Positions 44,479-53,359 of a DNA stretch of 64,000 nucleotides are shown piece by piece (positions within the stretch are counted from its first letter, which is position 1; every line of letters begins with the position of its first letter). Below the pieces are notes generated by a model, which was given only the letters and a program-made list of their open reading frames with translations, ran no database searches and had not been told where the DNA came from. The stretch is from positions 62,001 through 126,000 of the forward strand of contig NZ_BAUU01000008.1 in assembly GCF_000513115.1 (NCBI RefSeq), in the 5' to 3' direction. This stretch comes from Halalkalibacter hemicellulosilyticusJCM 9152. GTDB lineage: Bacteria; Bacillota; Bacilli; Bacillales; Bacillaceae_D. The position numbers and the translations under genes are program-made.

Positions 44479-45516
44479 TTGCAGCAAACGGAAGTAAGTA
44501 TCATTATACCAATTTATCAATCAGAGCGTTATTTGCATAGGTGTTTGACTAGTGTTGCGAATCAAACCTTTTCCAACTTCGAGCTTCTGCTCGTTAACGA
44601 TGGATCGACGGATGGCAGTAGTAGAATCATGAACGAATGGGCGAACAAAGATGATCGAATTGTCGTTATAGAACAAGACAATACTGGTGCATATGCTGCG
44701 AGAAATAAAGCGTTGCAGGTGGTGCGCTCTCCTTTCGTTATGTTTATTGATAGTGACGATTGGATTGAAAAAACGATGATTGAGGTACTTATTAGTCTGA
44801 TGAAGGAGCATCAAGCTGATATCGTCCAATCCCATTTTTATTATGCAGATGATGAGAGGCTTACTCTTGATCAACGCTATATAAAGAAGCAAGAGATCAT
44901 GATCCTATCTAATCAAGAAGCGATGAAAGAGCTTGTTGTAAATGAACGGGTCAAAAATTTCACATGGGGGAAATTATTAAAGACATCACTCGCTAAAAAG
45001 GTTCCTTTTAAAGAAGGTGTGAAGTTTGAAGATGTCTTTTGGGCACATAAGCTCATGAAACATGTTAATCGCTTTGTCTTAAGTTCTAAGCCACTTTATT
45101 ATTATTATCAACGTGAAGATAGTTTAGTCCATGACTATACGTTGGAAAATCTGAATATCATTAATGGTTTAAAGGAAAGACAAGCGTTGTTAGAAAGATA
45201 TTACCCCACTCTTTTACCTGATTCATATAAGTTGATGCTCACAACGATATTTAGTCAATACAGGTTGTTGTATATTCATCGAAGAAATCTCGATCCGAAT
45301 GGGGAAGAGCGAAAAAAGCTCTATACGTTTGTTAAACAATCAAAACGGGAGATGAAGAAAGCAGTGGAGGAAAACCGGGATTTACTCATTTCTTTCCATT
45401 TTTTTTGTGTTCACCCATTTTTACTGTTTGCATATTTGTTATGGAAAAAAGGCCTTCGAACTTTACGTATTATTCGAGTTCCGAAAAGTTTAAAAGTCTT
45501 TAATTCTGTAAAGTAA
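44479..45516 (+). CDS. GT2 glycosyltransferase (EpsJ-like)
   Basis: A 345-aa family 2 enzyme: VSIIIPIYQSERYLHRCLTSV, LVNDGSTDGS, FIDSDDWIE, and the base region KFEDVFWAHKLMK. The basic C-terminus (FLLFAYLLWKKGLRTLRIIR) is a likely membrane anchor. It is the paralogue of 35366-36499 in the same operon. TTG 44479 follows GTGGAGGTG. A degenerate copy of the dispersed repeat separates it from the flippase gene. Confidence 0.87.
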   Translation: MQQTEVSIIIPIYQSERYLHRCLTSVANQTFSNFELLLVNDGSTDGSSRIMNEWANKDDRIVVIEQDNTGAYAARNKALQVVRSPFVMFIDSDDWIEKTMIEVLISLMKEHQADIVQSHFYYADDERLTLDQRYIKKQEIMILSNQEAMKELVVNERVKNFTWGKLLKTSLAKKVPFKEGVKFEDVFWAHKLMKHVNRFVLSSKPLYYYYQREDSLVHDYTLENLNIINGLKERQALLERYYPTLLPDSYKLMLTTIFSQYRLLYIHRRNLDPNGEERKKLYTFVKQSKREMKKAVEENRDLLISFHFFCVHPFLLFAYLLWKKGLRTLRIIRVPKSLKVFNSVK

Positions 45517-45542
45517 AAAAAGTATATTCCTAATGAAGATAG

Positions 45543-45610
45543 GTAATGGAAAGCTGTTGCTAGTCAAATCAAAGGTACTGAAAAATTGATTTGTTCTATT
45601 TCAGTTGCCT
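45543..45610 (+). repeat. Dispersed structured repeat, copy 3 (partial)
   Basis: Shares TTGCTAGTCAAATCAAAGGT then ACTGAAAAA with copies 1 and 2 and keeps the hairpin ACTGAAAAA...TTTCAGT. The 5' half is reduced to GTAATGGAAAGCTG. It lies in the operon gap before the flippase gene. Confidence 0.6.
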
Positions 45611-45695
45611 CAAGAGAAGTGAGGATGAGAAATGTGAAGGTTCATTTAAAGTTTAAACAACAAATAAAGCAAGGAGAAATAAGAAGGGCTTTGCG

Positions 45696-47240
45696 ATGAG
45701 AACGACACATTCAATAAGGAATATAACGATCATGCTTGTTTCACAAATCATCCTTGCTCTACTGGGTTTCTTTTCTAGGAAAGTATTTCTTGATACATTA
45801 GGAATTGAGTATTTAGGATTGAGTAGCCTGTTAACGAATGTTCTTGCGATGCTTGCTTTAGCTGAAAGTGGAATTGGAATGAGCATTATCTATCAGTTAT
45901 ATAAGCCATTAGCTGTTGGGAATCATCGTAAAGTGATTGCGTTAATTCAATTATACAAAAGGGCTTATCTTCTTCTAGCTGTTCTCGTCCTACTTTTAAG
46001 TTTGTCTTTACTTCCGTTTTTACCGATGTTGATGAATGATACCGAGCCGATTCCTTATTTAACTGTCATCTTCCTTTTATTTGTGGCTAGAAATATGGTG
46101 TCTTATTTAAATGCCCATAAATGGTCGCTCATTCAAGCAGATCAGCGTGGGTATGTGTTATTGAGAATTGACCTAATCTTTCAAATGATCACAACCTTTA
46201 TAAAGGTATTTATTCTCATATGGACGGCAAATTTCATCTTGTATTTAGTTGTTGAGCTTATTATGCTGATCATCCAGCAACTTGTAAATGGTTCAATTGT
46301 TAGAAAAAGGTATCCGTACATCCATACAAAGAAAAAGTATTCGCTAGATTCTGAAACAAAAACAAGCCTTATTCGAAACGTTAAAGCATTGCTGCTTCAT
46401 AATATCGGAGGATTTCTCATATTTGGAACCGATCATATTTTGATTTCTTCCTTTATTAGTGTGGCAACAGTTGGGTTGTATTCGATCTATACATTAATCC
46501 TTCAGCAAGTAACTGGACTTGCTAATAATATCATTCATAGTGTGAGTGCGAGTATTGGGAATTTGATCGCGACAGAGGATTCAGAAAAAAATTATGCTAT
46601 TTTTAAAACGATATTTCTTATTATTTTCTTTATCTATTCGATTTCGGTTGTTTTGTTATTTAATGTTATCGAGCCTTTTATTAGTTGGTGGGTAGGAGCA
46701 GAATATTTATTGGAAACGACCGTTTTAATTGTGATTTTACTTAACTTTTATTTAACAGGAATGAAAGCTGCGATCGCGATATTCAAAAAAACAGCGGGGT
46801 TATTTGTTCAAGACCAATATGCTCCAATTATAGAAGGAGGGATAAATTTAATCATCTCACTCATATTAGTGCAATACATTGGGCTGATGGGCGTTTTTAT
46901 TGGAACGACATTTGCAACCCTTTTAACTGTATTTTGGACACAACCAGTTATTGTTTATAAACATGTATTTAAACGTTCAGTGTTTTCTTATTTTATATCG
47001 TATAGCCGGTTTGGTCTATTGACGATATTTATGTGTAGTCTAACCAACTTCGTCTGTCAATTTTTCATTGAAGGATATGATCTTATGTCCCTTATAAGTA
47101 GGGCATTGATCTGCCTTACACTTTCTGTTCTCATATATGGTCTAGTATTTTTACGAACACCAGAAATGGTTATGCTGATACAACTTGTGAAAAAAATAAG
47201 AGGGGGAAAAGCCTTATTCATACAATCCAATTCAATGTAA
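45696..47240 (+). CDS. Wzx/EpsK-like polysaccharide flippase
   Basis: A 514-aa MATE/MVF-like transporter with about 12-14 transmembrane helices and the family opening IRNITIMLVSQIILALLGFFSRKVFLDTLGIEYLGLSSLL. It would flip the lipid-linked repeat unit to the outer face for EpsG to polymerise. Start ATG 45696 follows AGAAGGG. Basic tail RGGKALF. Its end is 17 bp before the beta-helix lipoprotein gene. Confidence 0.9.
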   Translation: MRTTHSIRNITIMLVSQIILALLGFFSRKVFLDTLGIEYLGLSSLLTNVLAMLALAESGIGMSIIYQLYKPLAVGNHRKVIALIQLYKRAYLLLAVLVLLLSLSLLPFLPMLMNDTEPIPYLTVIFLLFVARNMVSYLNAHKWSLIQADQRGYVLLRIDLIFQMITTFIKVFILIWTANFILYLVVELIMLIIQQLVNGSIVRKRYPYIHTKKKYSLDSETKTSLIRNVKALLLHNIGGFLIFGTDHILISSFISVATVGLYSIYTLILQQVTGLANNIIHSVSASIGNLIATEDSEKNYAIFKTIFLIIFFIYSISVVLLFNVIEPFISWWVGAEYLLETTVLIVILLNFYLTGMKAAIAIFKKTAGLFVQDQYAPIIEGGINLIISLILVQYIGLMGVFIGTTFATLLTVFWTQPVIVYKHVFKRSVFSYFISYSRFGLLTIFMCSLTNFVCQFFIEGYDLMSLISRALICLTLSVLIYGLVFLRTPEMVMLIQLVKKIRGGKALFIQSNSM

Positions 47241-47257
47241 CGCCCGTTCGTGTCATC

Positions 47258-49318
47258 GTGATGTTCGTAATGATACTGATTTGTTGTGGCTGTATGAAAG
47301 AAGAGACACTTGAAGAGCAGCATGAAGATGTATATGTACTTGAATTAGATGTTTGGAATATTTATGATGATGGTTCAAATCCTGAAGAAACGACTAGTGG
47401 GATAAATGAAGCTCTTAAGTGGGCTCAAGAACAAGGCTATTCAACAGTGAAAGTACCAAACGGTGTTTATACAATTCAGGCAAAAGAGCCATATGATCCA
47501 GCCGGCAGAATTAATATGGTCAGTCATATGACACTGTTGTTGGAAGATGAAGTTATTATTCAAAAAGAGGAAAATGGATATGAACGTTATGAACTGTTAT
47601 ATATTGGCCCATTAGTTGAAAATGTCACCATTCAAGGTGGCACCTTTGTCGGTGATCGTAATAATCATGATTATTCAAACAAAGATCACGAGCATTCGCC
47701 AGGCACACATGAAAGTGGATACGGTATTTTAATGGAAGGTGCAAAAAATGTCACAGTTGCTAATGTGAAGGCGGAGCAATTTACGGGAGATGGTCTTGCT
47801 GTTGGCGGTAAAGCCACTATAATTGGACAGTTTCAAGAAAGTGATTTTGAATTTGGGGCGTTCAATGAGCAAGGAGAAAAGGTAGAAGATGAGACTCAAA
47901 TTAGAACGAAGAATTGGCTTAATCTAGACCACGAAGTTCTCGATACCGAACGAACCATCCAGCTCGCACGTCCCAAAGGTTTATTAAATGACAAGTTTGC
48001 ACACCTTTATTTTTACGATCACGAAGGTGTGTTTCTACACAGGGAACGCAACCATGAACTTAATTGGAGCTTAACAGAAGTTCCAGAGGAAGCGAATTAT
48101 GTTCATATTGTCTTCGAACAAGAGGAGTTGACTACATTTAGTGTAGAGCTGTATGTGAAAACTATCTCAGAAAATATTCGGATATATGATTCTGAATTTG
48201 CTTATAATCGTCGGCAAGGAATTACTGTTGGAGGTGTTGACGGGATCGAGATTTACCAAAACATTCTTCACAATATGAACGGAATAGCTCCACAATCTGG
48301 TATTGATGTGGAAGCGGGCTTTTTTCCGAATCATGATGTCGTTATAAGGGAGAATGATTTTCATAGTAATGCTGCCTACGATTTAATTTTGTTTGATGGT
48401 CGCAACGCTGTCGTTGAACAAAATTATTTTGGTTCGATTGGGGCAGTTGGGTTGGCTATTTCACCGCCTTTTTCAGAGGCAGTGATACAAAGGAATGTGT
48501 TTGATGGCTCGAGTATTCATGCCAGTCATTATGCTGATTTTTATCAAAATCGAATGTACAATTCAATGGCTCTTTTCACGGGGCCAGAGATATTGATTGA
48601 TGGTTTTGAATTAGAGAATTCTCAGCTAGTGTTTAATAGTTATACTCCATATGGGATTACGGGAAAGAATATTAAAATGACACATGAGCAAGAAGGGCAA
48701 GGGCTAGTCATAAACGGAGAACCGATCCTTTTGCAAGATGTGACAATCATAGGTGAAGGTGAATTAAGGAATGTGAGTGGAAATGTTCGTGATGGAAGTA
48801 TATTCGAACGATTATCGGTTCTTGGTTATAACGGGTATTATGGGATTGATTTACCACGTGGGAAGTATGTAGACTGTCAATTTGAAGCTGGGACTAGTGG
48901 AGATGGTGAAATTTATTTTAACCTCGATGGTCGCTATCAATTTGAACATTGCTCCATAACGACGAATGGTAGAGCGATTGTAATTGACCACCCTCAGTCT
49001 GAGTTGATGATACGCAATTCTGACCTAGTTATTAAAGGGGATGGTGAAGCCATTAAGGTACACTCTGCTAATAAAATAGCAGTAGAAAGTAATCGGATAG
49101 AGGCTAAAGCGTTAACGAGAGAGGTCAGTTTAATTGAAATTCTTCCAACAAGTGAAGTGAGCGAAACAGATGTTTTTTTACTAGGAAATCATCTTATTTC
49201 GAATATGAAAACACCGGGAATTGATATAAGTAGGGAAGCGTTTGAAAGTCAATCGGTTGATATTTCTAATAATCAATATACAAATACGTATATATATATG
49301 AGAGAGAGTGATGAATAA
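47258..49318 (+). CDS. Right-handed beta-helix lipoprotein at the end of the eps operon
   Basis: A 686-aa exported protein. The short hydrophobic start ends in CCGC, a probable lipobox. A pectate-lyase-like N-terminal cap (NPEETTSGINEALKWAQEQGYSTVKVPNGVYTI) leads into many beta-helix rungs (NVTIQGGTFVGDRN, GYGILMEGAKNVTVANVKAEQF, GIEIYQNILHNMNGIAPQSGIDVEAG). This fold occurs in polysaccharide lyases, hydrolases and epimerases; catalytic residues cannot be assigned. GTG 47258 has no good ribosome site, so the true start could be an ATT just upstream behind AGAGGGGG, within the flippase gene. Likely trims or anchors the exported polymer. Confidence 0.8.
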   Translation: MMFVMILICCGCMKEETLEEQHEDVYVLELDVWNIYDDGSNPEETTSGINEALKWAQEQGYSTVKVPNGVYTIQAKEPYDPAGRINMVSHMTLLLEDEVIIQKEENGYERYELLYIGPLVENVTIQGGTFVGDRNNHDYSNKDHEHSPGTHESGYGILMEGAKNVTVANVKAEQFTGDGLAVGGKATIIGQFQESDFEFGAFNEQGEKVEDETQIRTKNWLNLDHEVLDTERTIQLARPKGLLNDKFAHLYFYDHEGVFLHRERNHELNWSLTEVPEEANYVHIVFEQEELTTFSVELYVKTISENIRIYDSEFAYNRRQGITVGGVDGIEIYQNILHNMNGIAPQSGIDVEAGFFPNHDVVIRENDFHSNAAYDLILFDGRNAVVEQNYFGSIGAVGLAISPPFSEAVIQRNVFDGSSIHASHYADFYQNRMYNSMALFTGPEILIDGFELENSQLVFNSYTPYGITGKNIKMTHEQEGQGLVINGEPILLQDVTIIGEGELRNVSGNVRDGSIFERLSVLGYNGYYGIDLPRGKYVDCQFEAGTSGDGEIYFNLDGRYQFEHCSITTNGRAIVIDHPQSELMIRNSDLVIKGDGEAIKVHSANKIAVESNRIEAKALTREVSLIEILPTSEVSETDVFLLGNHLISNMKTPGIDISREAFESQSVDISNNQYTNTYIYMRESDE

Positions 49319-49405
49319 GAAAATGTGTCATTTGACATTTTTATTAACAAGGATATAGAAAGATAATCGGACATAGAAAAAAAGTAAGAAATAATAGAAA
49401 GACTA

Positions 49406-49447
49406 TTGACAGGTACTAGAAAGAATGATAAATTCTTTATAAAGAAC
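49406..49447 (+). promoter_or_regulatory. Lasso-cluster promoter with SinR-type operator (15/16)
   Basis: -35 TTGACA (49406-49411), 17-bp spacer, -10 TAAATT (49429-49434). The palindrome ATTCTTTATAAAGAAC (49432-49447) begins within the -10 and covers the start site. Confidence 0.8.
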
Positions 49448-49508
49448 AAAGAAAACAAATTTATACCTTGAAAAAGAACAGACGGGTATAAATTTTTTAG
49501 GGGGATTC

Positions 49509-49524
49509 GTTCTTTATTTAGAAC
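49509..49524. promoter_or_regulatory. Second SinR-type operator of the lasso cluster (14/16)
   Basis: GTTCTTTATTTAGAAC, 77 bp after the first box and 27 bp before the lasso cyclase start codon. Confidence 0.8.
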
Positions 49525-49550
49525 GATAGGGTGAAAGGTTAGGGGGTAGT

Positions 49551-51458
49551 ATGAGTGCTATTGCAGCGATATTTGATTGTTATCAAGATCCTATAAGTGA
49601 TGAAGAACAGCGCGAGTTGCTTCATAAAATACCCTATCATGCGGATACCGTTCATGTTTGGTCAAAGCAAGGTGTTTTCTTTAGCTGTCATAATCAATGG
49701 ATCACTCCAGAATCAATGGATAGCGTAATTCCTTACTTTGATACTGTTCGCCAATTAGCAATTACGGCAGATGTGATCGTTGATAATCGTGATGAATTGT
49801 GTGATAAGTTAGCCATAGCTATTAAAGATCGAGATCGCCTAAGTGATCCTATCTTAATTCTATTAGCTTATGAGAAATGGCAAGAAAAGGTTGTGTCGCA
49901 GGTTGTTGGTGATTTTGCTTTCCTTATATGGGATGGTCGAAAGAACGAGTTGTTTGGTGCAAGGGATTTCTCCGGGGCACGAACGCTTTATTATTACCGT
50001 GAAGGAAGTAAAATTACCTTTTGTTCAGCATTAAAGCCTCTCGTTACACAACGATCTACTAAGAAAAGCTTAAATGATAAGTGGTTAGCAGAATTTCTTG
50101 CTCTATCTACGACACTTGATTCAACTGATCTACATGAAACGGTTTATAACGGAATTATGCAAGTGCCACCATCGCATACGATTACTGTGAATGAAGCAGG
50201 AGTTTCATTTACTCGCTTCTCTGTATTACCAAACGAGGGAAAGTTGAAGCTACGATCAAATGAAGAGTATATAGAAGCGTTTCAAGATGTGTTTAGTCAA
50301 GCGGTTAAGTCACGCATTAGAACAACCAAACAAGTAGGTGCACATTTAAGTGGGGGATTAGATTCAAGTGCGGTTGCTAGCTTTGCTGCTAGAAATTTAA
50401 AGAATAGAAATCAACTGCTACATACTTATAGTTATGCACCTGCTCCTAACTACCAATCTGACCTTCCTGAAAGCTTAATAGCTGATGAAACACAAATGGT
50501 TCATGACATTATCCGGTTTTCTGGAAATATGAAGCCGAATTTTTTAAGAGATGAATGGACGAATTCGTACACTGAATTAGATGACTGTCTTAAGACATTA
50601 GAAATGCCTTACAAATATCATTTAAATGCCCATTGGTTACACGGTATTTATAAAATGGCAAGCTCGCAAAATGTTAATGTTATGTTAAATGGATTACGTG
50701 GGAATTGGACGATTTCTTTTGGGGATGCATTAGAATATCAAATGGCTCTTTTCAAAAGCTTAAAATGGCTCCTGCTGATGAAGGAAATACACCAATATAG
50801 TCGAATGATAGGTATTCGTCGCTTAGCCACATTAGGAGAGTTAAAGCACAAATGGCAATTTAGAGGGCGAGCCACGTCATTAATAGATGAAAATCTTGTA
50901 CATCCACAGTTGGCTAGAGAGACAAATGTGATTGAAAAGTTAACGCATTTCCAAAAGCAATTTAATAGAAATCATACAGCAGAACAGCTTCGACAATTTC
51001 ATTTTGATCAGCTTTCATTTTGGAATCGAACGAATACATTTTCAGCTAAAGTATCGCTACGATATCAATTGGCTGACCGTGATCCTACAAATGATTTAAG
51101 AGTTGTACGCTTTTGTCTTTCTCTTCCATATGATCAGTTTGTTCAGAAGGGGTTAGATAGAGCATTAGTAAGAAGAGCAACAAAAGGATATTTACCTGAA
51201 TCAATTCGTTTAAATCAAACGGTTAGAGGTGTTCAAGGGAATGATAGCGTCTTTCGTTTAAGACGGCATTGGCAAGCATTCATAGCTGAATTAAAAGCAA
51301 TGGTCGCTGATTCTATTTCACAATCTATCTTTCATATTCCTGCTTTAAAGATAGCGATTCAAAAGCTTGAAAATAATGACAATGGCATCATTACAGCTGA
51401 ATACGACTTACTAATGAAAGCATTGATTGTTTATCGATTTATATCTAAATCGACTTGA
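49551..51458 (+). CDS. Lasso peptide cyclase (asparagine synthetase-like C protein)
   Basis: A 635-aa AsnB-like enzyme that adenylates the ring-forming side chain of a lasso core and closes the macrolactam. The N-terminal Ntn-like domain lacks the Cys2 glutaminase nucleophile (MSAIAAIF), as in lasso cyclases. The ATP-binding loop LSGGLDSSAVASF is at residue ~267. The later segment SLRYQLADRDPTNDLRVVRFCLSLP is typical of this family. ATG 49551 follows AGGGGGT. It leads the cluster, unlike many lasso loci where the precursor comes first. Confidence 0.93.
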   Translation: MSAIAAIFDCYQDPISDEEQRELLHKIPYHADTVHVWSKQGVFFSCHNQWITPESMDSVIPYFDTVRQLAITADVIVDNRDELCDKLAIAIKDRDRLSDPILILLAYEKWQEKVVSQVVGDFAFLIWDGRKNELFGARDFSGARTLYYYREGSKITFCSALKPLVTQRSTKKSLNDKWLAEFLALSTTLDSTDLHETVYNGIMQVPPSHTITVNEAGVSFTRFSVLPNEGKLKLRSNEEYIEAFQDVFSQAVKSRIRTTKQVGAHLSGGLDSSAVASFAARNLKNRNQLLHTYSYAPAPNYQSDLPESLIADETQMVHDIIRFSGNMKPNFLRDEWTNSYTELDDCLKTLEMPYKYHLNAHWLHGIYKMASSQNVNVMLNGLRGNWTISFGDALEYQMALFKSLKWLLLMKEIHQYSRMIGIRRLATLGELKHKWQFRGRATSLIDENLVHPQLARETNVIEKLTHFQKQFNRNHTAEQLRQFHFDQLSFWNRTNTFSAKVSLRYQLADRDPTNDLRVVRFCLSLPYDQFVQKGLDRALVRRATKGYLPESIRLNQTVRGVQGNDSVFRLRRHWQAFIAELKAMVADSISQSIFHIPALKIAIQKLENNDNGIITAEYDLLMKALIVYRFISKST

Positions 51459-51483
51459 AAGGGGGTGAGAATATGAAAAAGGT

Positions 51484-51585
51484 ATGGCAAGAGCTACATT
51501 AGAAGTGCTAGAAGTAGCAATGACAATGAGTGGGAAAGGGAAAAGACCAGGTAAGAAAAATGATGGTGTAGAGGACTGCTCATAA
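51484..51585 (+). CDS. Lasso precursor peptide A (paeninodin-like; leader frameshifted)
   Basis: The frame from ATG 51484 reads TLEVLEVAMTM then SGKGKRPGKKNDGVEDCS. The leader has the LEVLEV block and the Thr at -2 required by the B1/B2 protease, and the C-terminal Ser is where paeninodin-type kinases act. The true start is probably ATG 51473, behind GGGGGTG, whose product MKKVWQE is cut off after two more codons. One base added near 51494 gives the normal leader MKKVWQE-P-TLEVL. The core has no Asp or Glu at positions 7-9, the usual ring acceptor (first acid is Asp12), so cyclisation in the known way is doubtful. Confidence 0.75.
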   Translation: MARATLEVLEVAMTMSGKGKRPGKKNDGVEDCS

Positions 51586-51597
51586 TTTTATACTTAA

Positions 51598-51624
51598 AGG
51601 AGGTCAGCGACTCGTTGACCTCCT
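51598..51624 (+). terminator. Hairpin after the lasso precursor
   Basis: AGGAGGTCA pairs with TGACCTCCT; no T-run follows. Such a stem after a precursor gene often stabilises the short message or partly attenuates read-through to the maturation genes. Confidence 0.6.
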
Positions 51625-51646
51625 CCATCAAAATATAGGAGGTATT

Positions 51647-52594
51647 ATGTGCAATCTACAAAAAGAGAACTATTTTGCATTTGGTTTACAAATTGAAAGT
51701 GAGTGGCCGTTGCCTGAGCTCGTTCATGGCGAGGAGGCCAAAAAGGCTGATGTAACGATTAAGGTCGGTGATTTAACAAATGAGTGGGAGCGTCATGAGA
51801 AAGAAAGTAATCTCGTTATTACAGAAGGACATGTTATGTTTAAGATTGATCATACAGCCACGTATGTAGTTAAAGGAGGTCATACAATTATCGTGTCTCC
51901 AGAAGTTGTGGCTGATGAACGTAAAGTGCGTTTGTTTCTATTGGGGACATGTATGGGAATTATCTTGATGCAAAGAAATATCCTCCCACTACATGGTAGT
52001 GCTGTTTTGATAAATGATCAGGTTTACGCAATTGTGGGTGATTCGGGAGCTGGCAAGTCGACTTTGGCATCGGCACTCATTAAACAAGGCTACCGGTTAT
52101 TAAGTGATGATGTCATAGCTGTTTCTTTGGATGAAGACAATATCCCAATTGTCTCACCAGCATACCCACAACAGAAGCTTTGGCAGAAAAGCCTAGATTA
52201 CTTTGGTGAAAAATCAGACTGCTATTCTGCCATTTTTGCAAGAGAGACAAAATATGCAGTCCCTGTACATGAATCTTTTCATACAGAGCCACAAAGGCTT
52301 GCAGGTGTATTTGAATTAACAATGAAAAAGACTGGTGAAGTGAGGCTTTCTGAAGTAGAAAGCTTAGATCGACTACGCTTATTGGGGGAACATACGTACC
52401 GTCAATATTTACTTGAACCATTAGGGCTACTAGAGTGGCATTTTATGATGACAAGTAGACTTCTAAGAGATGTTCGTATATTTCGAATAGAGAGACCAGA
52501 GAATGTGTTCACTGCACATATCATAACGAAAGAAATGGAACGAATGATAGGGAAGGAGGATTATTATGAAAGCGAAAAGCATTTTGTCAATTGA
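51647..52594 (+). CDS. HPr kinase-like lasso tailoring kinase (K)
   Basis: A 315-aa relative of HPr kinase/phosphorylase. The P-loop GDSGAGKSTLASAL is at residue ~131, preceded by ILPLHGSAVLINDQVYAIV and followed by YRLLSDDVIAVSL. In paeninodin-type clusters this enzyme phosphorylates the C-terminal Ser side chain of the precursor; the precursor here ends in Ser. ATG 51647 follows TAGGAGG. Its end overlaps the B1 gene by 29 bp. Confidence 0.92.
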   Translation: MCNLQKENYFAFGLQIESEWPLPELVHGEEAKKADVTIKVGDLTNEWERHEKESNLVITEGHVMFKIDHTATYVVKGGHTIIVSPEVVADERKVRLFLLGTCMGIILMQRNILPLHGSAVLINDQVYAIVGDSGAGKSTLASALIKQGYRLLSDDVIAVSLDEDNIPIVSPAYPQQKLWQKSLDYFGEKSDCYSAIFARETKYAVPVHESFHTEPQRLAGVFELTMKKTGEVRLSEVESLDRLRLLGEHTYRQYLLEPLGLLEWHFMMTSRLLRDVRIFRIERPENVFTAHIITKEMERMIGKEDYYESEKHFVN

Positions 52595-52868
52595 AGATCA
52601 GATTGTGCAAGCAAAAGGAAACGTCGTAAGTGATATGGATGGAGAAAAGGTGATGTTAAATATAACGAAGGGGAAGTATTACAATTTAGGATCAGTTGGT
52701 GGAGATATATGGGAACTACTTCAATCACCAACGACTATTGGACAGGTCGTTATGAAGCTACATGAACAATATGATGTAACAGAAGAACAATGTGAAAGAC
52801 ACGTTATTCAGTTTATCGAAAAACTATTGAAAGAGGATTTAATTATCCTTAATTCCAAAGAAGTGTAA
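52566..52868 (+). CDS. Lasso leader-binding protein B1 (PqqD-like)
   Basis: A 100-aa PqqD-fold peptide-recognition element that binds the leader and delivers it to the B2 protease and the cyclase. The hallmark MLNITKGKYYNLGSVGGDIWELL is present, followed by the winged-helix helices EEQCERHVIQFIEKLLKEDLI. Starts inside the kinase gene behind GGAAGGAGG and lies 20 bp before B2. Confidence 0.94.
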   Translation: MKAKSILSIEDQIVQAKGNVVSDMDGEKVMLNITKGKYYNLGSVGGDIWELLQSPTTIGQVVMKLHEQYDVTEEQCERHVIQFIEKLLKEDLIILNSKEV

Positions 52869-52888
52869 GAAAGAAAGGGGAGAGTAGT

Positions 52889-53359
52889 TTGTTCCAGGCA
52901 ATAAAGACCTTTATGAAACTGGACTTTCATAGGAAGTTGCTATTCATTGAAGCTTTCATCTTCTTAGCTATTGCACGTACTTTGAAACTCTTTCCCTTTG
53001 CAACGGTTTCTAAATGGTTAGGAGAACAACATGTTGAGTCTGCTTTTTGTCATTCTAAAAAGACGAATCAATTAGTTGATGATATCGCATTAGCTATTGA
53101 AGTGATGAGTCGTTATACATTTTGGGAAAGTAAATGTCTCGTTCAAGCAATAGCAGCGATGAAAATGTTAGAGCGGCGTCGTGTTTCGAGTACTCTGTAT
53201 TTAGGAGTTATGAGAGAGAAACAAGGGAAGATGGCTGCACATGCATGGCTTCGGAGTGGCTCTTACTATGTATCTGGAGCTGATGAAATGGAGAGATATA
53301 CAGTTGTTCAAACTTTTTCTAAGCAAATAATAGTAAAAGAGAGTAGGAGAGGAGTATGA
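52889..53359 (+). CDS. Lasso leader peptidase B2 (transglutaminase-like)
   Basis: A 156-aa cysteine protease that removes the leader after B1 presents it. Catalytic Cys (in ESKCLVQAIAA, residue ~86) and His (in AAHAWLRSG, residue ~117) are clear, with an acidic residue following in SGADE. The N-terminal helix LLFIEAFIFLAIARTLKLFPF is the usual hydrophobic part. TTG 52889 follows AAAGGGGAG. Its stop overlaps the start of the nucleotidyltransferase gene. Confidence 0.93.
   Translation: MFQAIKTFMKLDFHRKLLFIEAFIFLAIARTLKLFPFATVSKWLGEQHVESAFCHSKKTNQLVDDIALAIEVMSRYTFWESKCLVQAIAAMKMLERRRVSSTLYLGVMREKQGKMAAHAWLRSGSYYVSGADEMERYTVVQTFSKQIIVKESRRGV

Noticed and set aside
51473-51502. Nine-residue peptide MKKVWQELH as a real product
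   Set aside because: It matches the start of paeninodin-type leaders; truncation by a missing base explains it better.
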